64,000 nt of DNA from Auricularia sp. M13 (taxonomy: Eukaryota; Basidiomycota; Agaricomycetes; Auriculariales; Auriculariaceae): positions 620,001 to 684,000 of the forward strand of contig CM073200.1 of the NCBI GenBank assembly GCA_037042915.1, written 5' to 3'. Below, piece by piece: positions 34,635-46,213 of the stretch. How positions within the stretch are numbered: the first letter of the stretch is position 1; the number at the start of each line of letters is the position of its first letter. The notes below the pieces were generated by a model, which made no database searches, had not been told where the DNA came from, and saw nothing but the letters and a program-made list of their open reading frames with translations. Both the position numbers and the translations under genes were made by a program.

Positions 34635-35952
34635 CTAGATGTCCTCGTCACTGCTTTCCTGACCATCCCAGCCAGCATCGCGCAAGGGAGACTCAAATGG
34701 AGACACGACCGGTCTCGCAGGCGGCGGCACTGGCCCATTCCAATGTTCCAGAACGAACCGGTGACATAGAGAGTTCATGCTGCAACGGTATCTTCAGCTC
34801 AAGAGCTACTGTAAGCTGGCAAAGAAGCTATCACCAACATGGCTGGATGTGACGATGACCCGAAATGAGCCGCATCGGCAACGTTATGCACGGTCGTGGG
34901 AACGTTCGCTTCTTCAAGCCGCCGCGCAAAGGATTCGAAATATTCCTGCTTGTAGCCCACATCGGCAAGACAGTGTACGAGGGTCACCGGCGTATTGCGA
35001 AGGGCAGTCAGTTCTTCGCGTGAGAAGTCGTCCCGGTCAGTGAATATCTTGACAGTCATGATTCGCTGGTCCTCGAATTGGTCGGGTGTCCAGCGTTTCA
35101 GTGTCAGAGGGAGGCAAGCTTCCTTGATTCTGAGGATGTCAGTGAGCGCACTGGAGGAAGGGCGGCGGGTGGGACGTACGCTTTCATGAGCGAGGTGAGG
35201 CGGGAATTCAGCGCGAGTTGCGCTGCGCCGAAGAGGGCGTCCTCCAGAGTGTCCGGGTCGACGCCCTGCACGCGCATAGCTTCACACCACACGTCGAATA
35301 TCTCTTTCCGCCCGTCTGCCACGTCCTCGGGCTGGTTAATGCATATGCATAGTGATTCATTAGTTCAATTGCCAAGCTTGCGCAGCATGTCACTGAGCAA
35401 CTTACGTCTTTGTTCCCGAGAGGCGAGATGAGGAACAAGCCCGTGACCTTCTCAGGGCGAGCGATGGCGAGCTGCAAAGCGATTATGGTGCCCAGAGAGA
35501 GGCCCCAGATGATGCATGGAGGCAGGTGAATGACGTCCTGTACACGGGAGAGGCCCGAGGTAAGTCAACGTTTACAATCTGAATGCACTCACCATGAAGG
35601 CTGCAATGTCCTCCGCAGCTTGCCTTTGGCCATAATCGGGCGGGACGCGTCCTTCTGTCAGCCCGTGAGCGAGATGGTCGACGGAGACGAGGTTGAACCG
35701 CCGCAACTCCTCAGACACGAACTGAGCTGCCAGTGGTTGAAAACGAACATCAGTCGAGCGCGTTCAGCCATACGAATCGCGAACAGGGCACGTACGATGC
35801 AGCGTGAAAAGCGGCGAATAAACTGCGTTCAGAAGCAGCACCGTCGGCAAGCGGGGGTCGATGGCAGGCGCGTTGGGGTCGTCTGGGGTCGATATGACAT
35901 AGTGGAACTTGACTACGCCGTGCGCAGTGTGCACATCGGCGAAGCGGTACAT
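34635..35952 (-). CDS. Alpha/beta hydrolase-fold protein, copy 1
   Basis: Multi-exon gene. From 35952: MYRFADVHTAHGVVKFHYVI, then STPDD and LPTVLLLNAVYSPLF; RFNLVSVDHLAHGLTEGRVP; the nucleophile elbow IIWGLSLGTIIALQLA (G-x-S-x-G, near 35480); the strand GLFLISPLGN; a lid segment near 35300-35120; VTLVHCLADVGY (likely acid region); and AAHFGSSSHP with the likely catalytic His near 34870. A last exon in another frame (34790-34635) adds HRFVLEHWNGPVPPP, PVVSPFESPLRDAGW and an acidic end, matching the paralogue at 60346. The triad appears complete. Substrate unknown; a small ester or acyl compound is a guess. No signal peptide, so probably cytosolic. Confidence 0.82.
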
Positions 35953-36468
35953 AGAGCGCTGTGGCTGGTAAGTACGATGTGCTTAGCGCTGGTTGGTGGT
36001 GTCGAAAGAAGAGGTCGCAGTAGCCGATCTACATTTCCCAGGGGGTGTTATTGCGATCATGAGTCCTGGCACGGCGTTTCGCTTCTAGCCGCGGAACGCC
36101 TGTGGATCTGATTCAGATGTGATGGACTGCTGCACCGATCGGACCTGCATCCAACCAAGCGTATTAACGAGACTCAAGCGCAGAATTTAATTGATTGACC
36201 ACGCGCTGGTTTTGAGCCTGCATGAAGCTGCGATAGACTCTCGAAGCTCGAGCCTTCGTCGACAGAAACGACAGTGCTCGCTGTCAAGTTTGGTAAGATC
36301 AAAGTGTGAAGACACTGGGATCATTCCCGTGCGGCCCCGTCATGCGTACTTGTGGTGCTGGAAGCTAGAACATCATGCACCTGACGCGAGAAAGGGAAAA
36401 CGCGTGTTCAAAGTCCGCCACACCACTTGATCTTGGTCAGCACAGTTCGAACCGTGCGGCCGGCACCC
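35953..36468. other. Divergent intergenic region
   Basis: About 515 bases between the minus-strand hydrolase and the plus-strand Nudix gene. It should hold both promoters. No coding or RNA signal seen. Confidence 0.5.
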
Positions 36469-37955
36469 ATGCTCAACCGCCTGTCATGGATGCGCCCTTC
36501 GAGCGCGTTTTTAAACTCTGCAGCCGAAAGCCATGAAGCGCTCTGGTTGCTCATGCTCCATGGACAACCTTTAGTCGGCGCTTCCACGAGCAAGCTAGCT
36601 CAGTTTCCAACTTCGGCCGTGCTGCACTTGCTTGGTCCCAAACCTTTCTTCGGACAGACACGGAACGCTGGTGAACTGGGGGATTCAAATACCAAGGCGC
36701 TTGCTGCATCACGTCTACGCGGCCCAGCAATTGTCTTTCTAGGCTGGCGGGAGCCGGACGTGGAACACCCTGCTACAGAATATCAGCGCCCCGTCTCGGC
36801 TGGGGACCTACCTGGAACGCCTTTTTTTGCTGTAGAACTCGAATCGCTGCCAGAAAGCGATATTTCAGGCTTACAACAAACTGGGGCTCGAACATTCATC
36901 AATGCCCGTGTTGCTAGCGCGTCTTTGGACGAATTCGAGACTGTTCTGTTCGCTACCGCCAGGAGCATGTTAGACTGGAATGCACGTATGAAGGTGTGCT
37001 ATTAACCGCGCTTTTACGTTGACCGACAAATACGACATCTATAGTTCTGCCCAAGCTGTGGTTATGCATCGCACTCTATCTGGGGCGGCTGGCGGCGATG
37101 CTGTTCATCTCAACTACCATGGGTCAGCACTACTGGAGTAAAGCCTTGCCCGACTCTGTAAATCATCTCGTCTCTCTCGCTTGTGGCCCAACCTCTGATC
37201 GATGGATAGTCAAGGGCTGCACAACACAGAATTCCCCAGGACAGATCCCGTCGTTATCGTCGCAGTTACATCACTTGAAGATGACAAGATTCTTCTTGGG
37301 CGCAACGTGCGTCGGTCTCATAATCAGCATTACACTAAATGACCCCTGACGTTCCCTTCTCTCGCTGCAGAAAAACTATGCAATCCGTAAGGAATCCACT
37401 CTAGGGCCCCAACATCTCGATAATTATTGCACATAGCCTATTACGCGCTTATCGCAGGCTTTATGGAACCAGGAGAGAGCGCAGAGCAGGCAGCAGCGCG
37501 AGAACTCTGGGAGGAAGCCGGCATACGCGCGGACTCTGTTAGGGTCGTCCAAACGCAGCCCTGGGTGGGTCGTTTTGGCTTCTTGCCTAATTTAACACAG
37601 TAGGCTCATACTGCGTGTGTAGCCGCACCCAGCCAACCTCATGTTGGGCTGTCGCGCCTCAGCGGACTCGTCGCAGCAGCCGCGAACGGACATTGATGAC
37701 GAACTTGCTGGTGAGCTGTGCGAACTTGGAAGTGATGACATTTGCGTTTGACCTTGCGTGCCTGTCCCAGATGCGAAATGGTTTACTCGAGAAGAGGTGC
37801 TGGCCGTGCTTGCACATCCTCGCGGGACCAACGTGCGCGGCCGTGAGGCGCCTGCGCCAGGTGTTGTGAGCCCCAACGATCCGCCATTCTATCTTCCTGG
37901 GACGTCGGCGGTGTCGGGTCGCCTCATTACCGATTGGGCATTCCGAAGAGAATAG
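36469..37955 (+). CDS. NPY1: NADH pyrophosphatase (NudC/NPY1-type Nudix hydrolase)
   Basis: Multi-exon gene starting MLNRLSWMRPSSAFLNSAAE. Order of parts: N-terminal NudC-like domain (36469-37005); zinc ribbon beginning FCPSCGYASHSIWGGW (about 37045) with further Cys in RRCCSS and KPCPT; QGLHNTEFPRTDPVVI; the Nudix box GFMEPGESAEQAAARELWEE (G-x5-E-x7-R-E-x-x-E-E, about 37465-37530); then TQPWPHPANLMLG, the motif that marks NADH-specific members (usually SQPWPxP; here Thr for Ser), and KWFTREEVLAVLAHP. The enzyme splits NADH or NAD-capped RNA into NMNH and AMP. Yeast NPY1 is peroxisomal via a C-terminal tripeptide, but this protein ends AFRRE with no such signal, so it may be cytosolic. It sits between divergent and tandem neighbours with no operon logic. 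Confidence 0.88.
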
Positions 37956-38245
37956 TGAAGATCGATAGGATGAACGCTGATCATCGGATGCCAGCAATAG
38001 AGTTATGGTGTAGATGCGCAGGTATAGCGAAGCAAAAACATTGACTATGTGAACCACGTGAATTTGATATGTGATCCATGCGTTAGCCTTTGAATCTAAA
38101 TTCTCACGACCGTGAACACTGAGCGGAGGTGACACGTGCCCGGCGTTGCCCGAATTCGCACGCTGCGACCGCGTGATTTTGGCCATGGCCGCTTCTGGAA
38201 CGGCAGTCTTCCCCAAATCGGTGGATTTCGCTCTTGATCGTGACC

Positions 38246-41200
38246 ATGGATCTCGACGACTTTGAGACGAGTTCTATCACACTCAATGACCTCGCCCCGA
38301 CGCCGATTCAGTCCTTGAACGATGCCGTTCGAGTATTCGATGCTGCCTGGTACACTGCACGGACCCGGGCAGCGCGATGGATGGACCTTATCGGGGACTA
38401 CGCTGGAGTGGAACGCTTCATCATCGATGGTGTGTTCAGAGTTATCCCTTATTCTCGACGATGGCTTAAGTCATTCAACTCGCGAAGGCGACGCCTTGAT
38501 CCAGAGGATCCTGGAAGATCCATTGCTTGGTTTGGCAAAAGACGGCCGTAAGTTGGTACCGCTTATTTTGCGCTGATTATCTGAGTTGTCCATAGAGGTG
38601 TCCTTTCAGCTCCTTCACGCGATTCATTCGCTAGAAAAGTTCCTTCGCAATTTTGTCGACCGCAGGGCCGTTTTCGATGTCGTCTTTTGGGAATGTAAGC
38701 TTAGTTTAAGCATTTCATGAGCTCTTTGATTCTTATAATCTTGATAGGTAATCGGCACATGACGAGTCGTTGCGCTGGGAGCGATGAAAATGCAGTCGCC
38801 TCAGCGGCGCTAGCGCGTACGCTTCTTGCGAGGCATTTACAGACCAGCATGGCCAACGTTATGTCGGTGCACGTCTTCTCTAGTCGCCAGGACACGGCGT
38901 GGAAAGCTTATGTACTTCAAACGAAGGCACGTAGCCCGTTCAGCTACTCTATATCGTCTAGCACTTATAATGTCGTCTTGTAGCCCATGTTTGTTCTTAC
39001 AAACGATGGAGGAAAGCTCTCGCCTGCTAACGACGATTCGAAGCTTGCTTGCGTTCTGCTGCAGAGGCAGCATGTTTTCGAATTGATTTGCTCTGGCATT
39101 TCTGTTTCTATCTTGCGCGACACTGAGTTCAGACAGTCGAAGGCGAGTCAACTGATCCAGCTGATAGTGCAAGCCCGCTGAATCATCTTAGATATTCTCG
39201 TTCGTATTCGAGAGCCAGCGCACGCCGAATTCAAAAGCTCTTTTGCCGCCGACCCTGTGGCAGGCCTTGGGTGACGCAGCCAAGCAGCTCGAGAACGCGC
39301 CTTCGTCCATCGTTCGCGTTTCGAGGGAAGGTTCGTCGCTCGACGGTAATCTTGACGATTTGCTATCCGATCTGGTTCGTTCTCTCGATGCGGATGGTTA
39401 CCTCCAGGGAGTGAAATGCGATCTGGCCCATGTATTCGTGGCGCACTGTATTCTCCTCCATGAGGGTTTACCGCTCGAGCTTCGCGCCATATCGTACGTT
39501 GGGAGGGATGCCGCGGTGCTGCTGCACCCCGATATAACTGCACACTTGCGGCAGTTTCTACCTCGTGTCTACCAGCATCTGAACAGGCTTTTGCTCGACA
39601 TTCACCGATCGATACCGTTCGTCGATATCGATTGCCGAGTTCTTTCAGCTTTGCTGTCTTACATCGCGTCCGACTCTGCGAATGCACTGGTATCTCTACA
39701 GACCGCATTTGGTAACGCAACGCATACTAGACTTGCTTTGCTCTGGCGACACAGTGGTCGGGACGCTCCTAGTCTTGACGCTCTTCGCGCGTTATCTCCT
39801 CCAGATATCCCGAGCTGCCCGGCTCCATCCAAGCGCCCGGATGTGCGTCTGCTTACGTTCAACAACCCGATATTCGAGGCAGAAATGGGAAACTTGGCTA
39901 TCAGCACTGTCGCTCCCGATCTAGTTTCTCCGATTCCCGTTCGGTTCAACCCCGGGACCGTCTATCGAGATGTTCACCACTGGCATAATCAGCTTACCAT
40001 CCTCCCACGCCATCAGGGAGGTGACGCGCGGCCCGCCTCAGCCGAATGGCTTCGCATGAAGGCCCTAAAGCGTGACCAGCGTTTCATGGCACGATTCCAG
40101 AAGTTCGCAGAGTCTCTTGCCGGTGCATCCGGAGTAGGCCTTCAGCAACAGATAATCGCGTCTGTCGGTGTGCGTGGGAGCCGCTTGATTGACGAAAGTC
40201 GTTCGAGCCTTGGCTCTCGCGCCTCGTCGCCCATCATGTCTCGACCAACATCTCCGACGATCTCTCGTCCCATGTCCCCTTCCTCGACAGCGAGTCGCCC
40301 ATCCACGCCCAGCAGAGGCAAGGCGAAACCAAAGCCGCCAACGAAGAAAGAGGCGCTCCTGCAGCAGATTCAGTCTCAGAAGGCAAGCGCTCGCCTTTCC
40401 GATTCGCAGAAGTGGTGGTCGGAGCAACTCGCTCAGATCGACGCCCTCTCGTCTATTAAAGACCGACTTGTTTTGATACAGAATCTCGCGAGCAACAAGC
40501 GTCTGTCGGGTCGCGACGCTGATCCTACTATCGCGCTGGAGTATCGCCTCTACCGCATCCATCTCGACGTGCAGCAGTGGATTCTAGATCCTGGGCAGAA
40601 GCAGTTGGAGGTGCACGACTCGTTTTCAGTGCGGATCGTGCGCCAGGCGCTCGAGGCGTACAAGATGCCAGGACACGCGGCGAGCACATTCGCGGCCCTC
40701 GACTCGGTTATGATCTCACTTGGCTTCGAGGCATATCTTCCAGCGCTGCGTGACGGTTATAACGGAGCCGGTCCTGACAGGCCGATGTCGTTCAAGTTCG
40801 AGAAATTGCTCAAGACTTCCAAGAGCGCGTCGCCGCTGTACAAGTGGATGCGCATCCCGGATAGAGATCCGGTTCTGTGGCAGCTGCGAGTTTTCGGCGA
40901 GTTTATGGATCGGAGCATGGACTCGCAACCCGATGCACGCGTCCCTTTCGAACCCGACGCCTGGCAGCGCGATGTACTCGATGCACTTGACGCAAATGAA
41001 TCGATTCTCGTCGTTGGTGCGTCTATTTCACCGTAGATATCCCCGGGTTTTAACCGGTTCTCCAGCTCCTACGAGTGCAGGAAAGACTTTCATCTCGTTT
41101 TATGCGATGGAAAAGGTTCTCCGCGAGTCTGACGACGGCATTATCGTTTACGTGGCACCCACGAAGGCTCTGGTGAGCCAAATTGCTGCAGATGTGCACG

Positions 41201-44200
41201 CCAGATTCCGTAAAAGTCGGAACGGAAGTAAGCATACAGAGTAGCATGACGGCGACTGGTCCTGACTCCAGCCCTCTTAGAGAACTTCTGGGCCATCCAC
41301 AGCCGTGACTACCGTGTCAACGATCCCCAGAACTGTCAGGTCCTCGTTACAGTTCCTGAAATTTTGTCGACGATGCTTCTGTCCCCAACTCTTGCTCGCT
41401 TGTGGACTTCGCGGATAAAACGGTTGGCGTGCTCCTGTCATCGAAGACTGCATGCTAACCCTGCCTTTGCATTTTAGCATCATCATGGATGAAATTCACG
41501 CAATTGGGGAGGAGAAGTCAGGTGCAGTCTGGGAACAAATACTGCTGCTAGCCCCGTGTCCAGTGATGTACGTCGCATACCTTATGATTCTCTCGCTCTT
41601 TTTGATATCACGCTGCAGAGGGCTTTCAGCCACAGTCGGCGAGCCGGAGAGTTTCAACGCCTGGCTTTCTTCAGTTCAGCGCGCGCACGGGTTTCAACAC
41701 ACGTTCATTCACCACCGACATCGCTACTCACACCTACGAAAGCATATCTACTTGCTCAACAGCACAAAGGCGCAATTCTCTGGCCTCGATACATATCGTA
41801 GCACTGAACGTATGCGCTTCCTGCATCCCATGACGATGATTACGCCAGGCACAACGACGCTACCATCGGACTTTGCGCTCGAGGCGCGCGACACTCTGCA
41901 ACTATACGATGCGCTCATGGAGCACCGTGCTCAACTGCCACAAGCTGTGTTAACCGAGCTGAAGCGGCTTCACCCTTCAACGTTCTTTTCGTCACCGTAT
42001 CCCCAGTTTTTGAAGCAAAAGGACATCATCGCTTTCGAGAAAGAGCTTTGCAGCGCACTTCAGCCGATTATTGCCGACGATGCTCAACACGAGACAGGCG
42101 CTGCTCTACAGCTCGTGATCAATCACCTGAAGGATCCTGTGGTCGTAGACGAAGAGCGGCGAGGAGCAGACCTGAACCTGGCGCCGTCTCCAGTTACATT
42201 TCTGGGCAACCTCATCTTCCTCGTCGCCGACCTTCATGTTACCGGTGATCTGGTATGTTTAAATCCCACGCCTCAGTCTCCCATCGCTCAACGGCTCTAG
42301 CCTGCAATTTTGTTTTCTTTCGACCGCAGTCATTGCGAGAAGATGGGTAACACCCTGCTGGAACATCTAGAAGCGGCAGAGTCGCACTGGAAGAAGACCA
42401 GTCCCGTTTGGGCACAGAAGATACGCGACTGGCAGCTCTGGGAATCTCGAGCCAAAGAGCGCGAGCGCGCCCAGCAGCGTGCAGCTAAGGCGAAGCCGAA
42501 ACGCGACGAGGAAGAAGGTGCCAGGGAGACTCGGAACGTGACTGAAGCAGCGTGGGAGGCCTCGTTCAACCCAGATGAACCACTCGAGGGATTTTCATTC
42601 TCGGGAGGTAACGCTGCCTTCTCAAAAAGCGAGCTTGAGGACGAGCTGAAGGATCTCGCATGGGCGAACGTGCCCGATTGGGCTCTGCGCGCCTTGAAAA
42701 GAGGCATCGGCATCCACCACGCTGGTATGAACAAGGCTTACAGAAGCCTCGTCGAACGCCTCTTCCGCCTCAAGTTTATCCGCGTCATGGTCTCGACAGG
42801 TAGGTCACAGTTTTCCTGTAGTCACGATCACTTTCTAATGACAATTGCCTAGGTACTCTGGCACTGGGGATCAACGCGCCGGCCCGCACCACGGTTTTCT
42901 GTGGCGATTCACCATTCCTCACTGCATTAATGGTAGGTACCATGCCAGGGTGTTCTATTATGACACTTATCGTACGCGAAGTACCGCCAATGCGCTGGTC
43001 GTGCAGGTCGTCGCGGCTTCGATCTCCTCGGAAATGTCGTGTTCTATGGATTGCCTATGGATCGCATCCAGCGCCTGGTGTTGTCTCGGTTGCCACCTCT
43101 TACCGGCAACTTTCCACTGGGTTCTACTCTTGTTCTACGCCTGTGCAATCTTCTGGAAGGATCTGGGCGCGCTCCGACTGCTGTGCGTGCGGTCAGGAGC
43201 GTGATGCAGCTTCCACAGATTTCATATGGCTCTCCCGTCGGGCACGAGCAGGTAATTCACCACATGCGGTTCAGCATCGATTACCTGAGGCGCATCTACC
43301 TGCTCGATGACATTGGTCGCCCGCTGAACCTGTTCGGTGTCGCTGCCCGACTGTACTACACGGAGCCCAGCAACCTCGCTTTGGTAGTGCTCCTGCAGAG
43401 CGGTGTCATCCATAGGATATGCAACCAGAGCTCGAGGTTGGCTGCGAAACGCGAGTTCATGCTTGTGATGTGCCATCTTTTTGGACGCCGCTACGTACCA
43501 AGTACATTCGCCGTTGCGCCGAAGTCTGCCTCGAGCGTCATCCTCCCTCCTCTTCCAAAGGATGCTCAAGACGTGATCGCAGCTCATTCGCGACTGATCG
43601 TGGATGTCTTCTCGTCGTACGCATATAACTATGCGTCACATCACGCCCGAGAAATCGACGCGACAGCGACGCGGCTTCCCCTGAGCAACAAAACCTTCAG
43701 TACTGCGGTGCAAGACTCGCGTTTCGTCCAGTATCTCAGGGAGACTGCTTCTGATCTTGTGGTGCGATGCCCCTTCGTGGCGACGTCTGGTCACGGCGAC
43801 ACGTTTTCGAGCGTGGCCGAGCTTACAGAGGCGGCTCGCGATGGTCTCCACCTGAATGCACAGGCTATACCGTCCATGGACATGTTCCTGTCGTACTCGC
43901 AGACGCCTCAAAAGGATACGGGAAGCGACGAGCTTCGCCTCAACGCGTACGTCCTGGACTTCTACACTCACGGTCAAGCGGATGCGCTCGTCCACGAGAA
44001 CGGCATACGTCGTGGAGACCTGTGGTACTCACTGGATGATTTCTCGCTCTCGTTACGCGCAGTGCAGGCAGCACTGGTTGAAATGTTGGAAGCCCCCGCG
44101 GTGGACAGCGCTGCTACGAGCCCTCCGCAGTCACCCAAGACGGCAACACCGGCCATATTGCGCGACGACCAAGACTGGGAAGCGACCGTCCCGGACGCAA

Positions 44201-44364
44201 ATGCGACATCTTTGGATTTAGATGCAGAGGAAGACGACGAAGAGGGCCCAATATCCCTGGGATCGAAACCACCTGCCTTGGGGAAGGAGGATTGGACGGT
44301 GCTGGAGGTTGTGTCGGAAGTCGTGACCGAGTTTGACACGACTTTCCGAAAGATTTGGGCGTAG
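38246..44364 (+). CDS. DDX60-like Ski2-family RNA helicase
   Basis: Large multi-exon gene starting [10 protein letters not shown]. The N-terminal region ([20 protein letters not shown], joined by splicing to [15 protein letters not shown]) matches the PIN-like start of DDX60 proteins. A long middle region (39243-41030) with a Ser/Pro-rich insert leads to the helicase core. Core motifs: [19 protein letters not shown] (motif I, 41066-41110), YVAPTKALV (Ia), [13 protein letters not shown] (motif II, DEIH at 41488-41499), GLSATVGEP (III, about 41625), [19 protein letters not shown] (IV region), then [20 protein letters not shown], and [16 protein letters not shown] (VI, 42988-43030). The C-terminal part (43039-44364) carries [19 protein letters not shown] and [15 protein letters not shown], as in DDX60. 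Animal DDX60 is an interferon-induced antiviral factor; the fungal role is not established. Motifs look intact. Confidence 0.9.
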
Positions 44365-44530
44365 TCAGGAAATCAAGATACTGATGTATATTACCGTTCC
44401 AATTTTCGAAGCATGAGGATCCCCGCAAGCTGAGCGATTTTTATTTGCACGCGCCGACACGATCGCAGTGATATGGCGGTATCAGCCGGGCGCTTGTTTC
44501 TCTGCCACTTGAACTTGTGAGTCACCGACG

Positions 44531-46060
44531 ATGAGCTCAACCACCACTGCTAAGGACATTGCGCGCTCGTCAAAGGCGGCATTTGAGGCGTCCCAGCTTG
44601 TTCGGCCCGAAGAACGCGTCCTGGCTCTTCGTATCCTTGTCAAAGAGCTTGAGAAACTGAAAACCGACATCCTTAATGCCAATAAGCAGGATCTCGAGGT
44701 GGGCTCGTATTTATTGCTCCCTGTCATGGCTAAGAAAGATTGCGATAGGCAGCTCGTGTAGAAGTGGCCGCTGGCCGCCTATCAGACTCGCTCCTAAAGC
44801 GTCTCGACCTCAGCACAGAAGCAAAATGGGCTGCTATGATTCAGGGCGTCAAAGATGTTGCTTCACTTCCAGATCCAACTGGGCGCGTGACCTATGCAAG
44901 CAAACTGGATGATGGACTCGAACTGTATCGCGTTACATGTCCCATTGGAGCTCTCCTCGTAATATTTGAGGCACGACCAGAGGTTGTCGTGAATATCGCT
45001 TCTCTGGCGATCAAATCTGGTTGGCGATAACGCTGGCTTCACTAGAATTCTCACTGAAACCGTCCTTCGCAGGCAATTCCGCCATCTTGAAAGGCGGCAA
45101 GGAATCTACGCGAACCGCCGCACTCCTAGCACAGGCTATCCGTGCTGCCCTTGCTCAAACAAAACTCGACAAGGATTATATTCAGATTGTGCACACGCGC
45201 GCCGAAGTCTCATCGCTTCTGGAGCAGGACAGATACATCGACCTCGTCATTCCGCGAGGAAGCAACGAGCTTGTGCGCAGCATCCAAAAATCGACCCAAA
45301 TTCCTGTCATGGGCCATGCCGATGGTATATGTGCGGTTTATCTCGATGAGAGTGCTGATTTGGGCAAGGCACTGCGTGTCGCTGTGGATTCGAAGGTGAG
45401 CGCGTACCACGTCAACTAGACCATGCGAACGCCTCTGAATGAAACCCACAGATCAACTATCCTGCAGCGTGCAACGCAGCAGAAACGCTTATCGTGCACT
45501 CATCGTTGCTGTCTACTGTCTGGCCCAAGGTCGCCACTGCGCTACTTGACACGGACGTCAAACTCTTTTGCGACGAGGCCACAGAAGCTGCGCTTCAACA
45601 GTCTTTGCAAGATCACGCAAAGCTTTGCACACACGTCGCGCGGTCAACTGAGCAGTCCTACGTCACGGAACACCTCTCTCTGGCCCTCTCGGTCGTCGCG
45701 CTGCCCTCGCTTGCCGACGCCGTCAAATGGATCAACTCGCATTCTTCGCACCACACAGACGCGATCGTTACTGAATCGCCCGAGAGCGCCAGCGCATTCT
45801 GCCGCGGTGTCGACAGCGCCGGGACATTTGTCAATGCAAGCACGCGCTTCGCAGATGGCTTCCGGTACGGCTTTGGCACCGAGGTGGGCATCAGCACTGG
45901 CCGCGTGCACGCGCGAGGACCCGTCGGATTGGAGGGCCTGGTCATCTACAAGTACATGCTACGCAGCACAGCTGAGGGCGGGCACGTCGTTGGCGAATTC
46001 GGATCTGGCGGGAAGAAGTTCCTTCACGAGAAGATTGTTGCAGATAGCGTGCCATTTTAA
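44531..46060 (+). CDS. PRO2: Gamma-glutamyl phosphate reductase (glutamate-5-semialdehyde dehydrogenase)
   Basis: Four or so exons starting [20 protein letters not shown]. Exon 1 ends at 44698 and joins exon 2 at 44749, giving NKQDLE then [20 protein letters not shown]. Next come [33 protein letters not shown] (NADP-binding), the [19 protein letters not shown] block, and [14 protein letters not shown] with the catalytic Cys (just after the intron near 45410-45450). The C-terminus has [23 protein letters not shown] and [13 protein letters not shown]. The enzyme reduces gamma-glutamyl phosphate with NADPH to glutamate semialdehyde, the second step of cytosolic proline synthesis. Length and motifs are standard, so it should be functional. 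It follows the helicase gene by about 165 bases on the same strand. Confidence 0.93.
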
Positions 46061-46213
46061 CTGTACTATGTAGATATCCTGCCGGATCGAAACCTGTACA
46101 TGTATACAACACAACACGAGCGTGGCCGGTGTAAAACAAAGCAGAATCCTAGCGATATAATCAGTGTAGTGTCTAAACAGTCCCCTGGAAACCATCCTCC
46201 GCCCGCCGCTCGT

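Noticed and set aside
34415-34738. Longer N-terminus for the mucin-like membrane protein
   Set aside because: It would bury the signal peptide; the ATG cluster at 34406-34414 puts it at the N-terminus.
36427-36468. Upstream extension of the Nudix gene
   Set aside because: It begins at TTG rather than ATG; family alignment supports the ATG at 36469.
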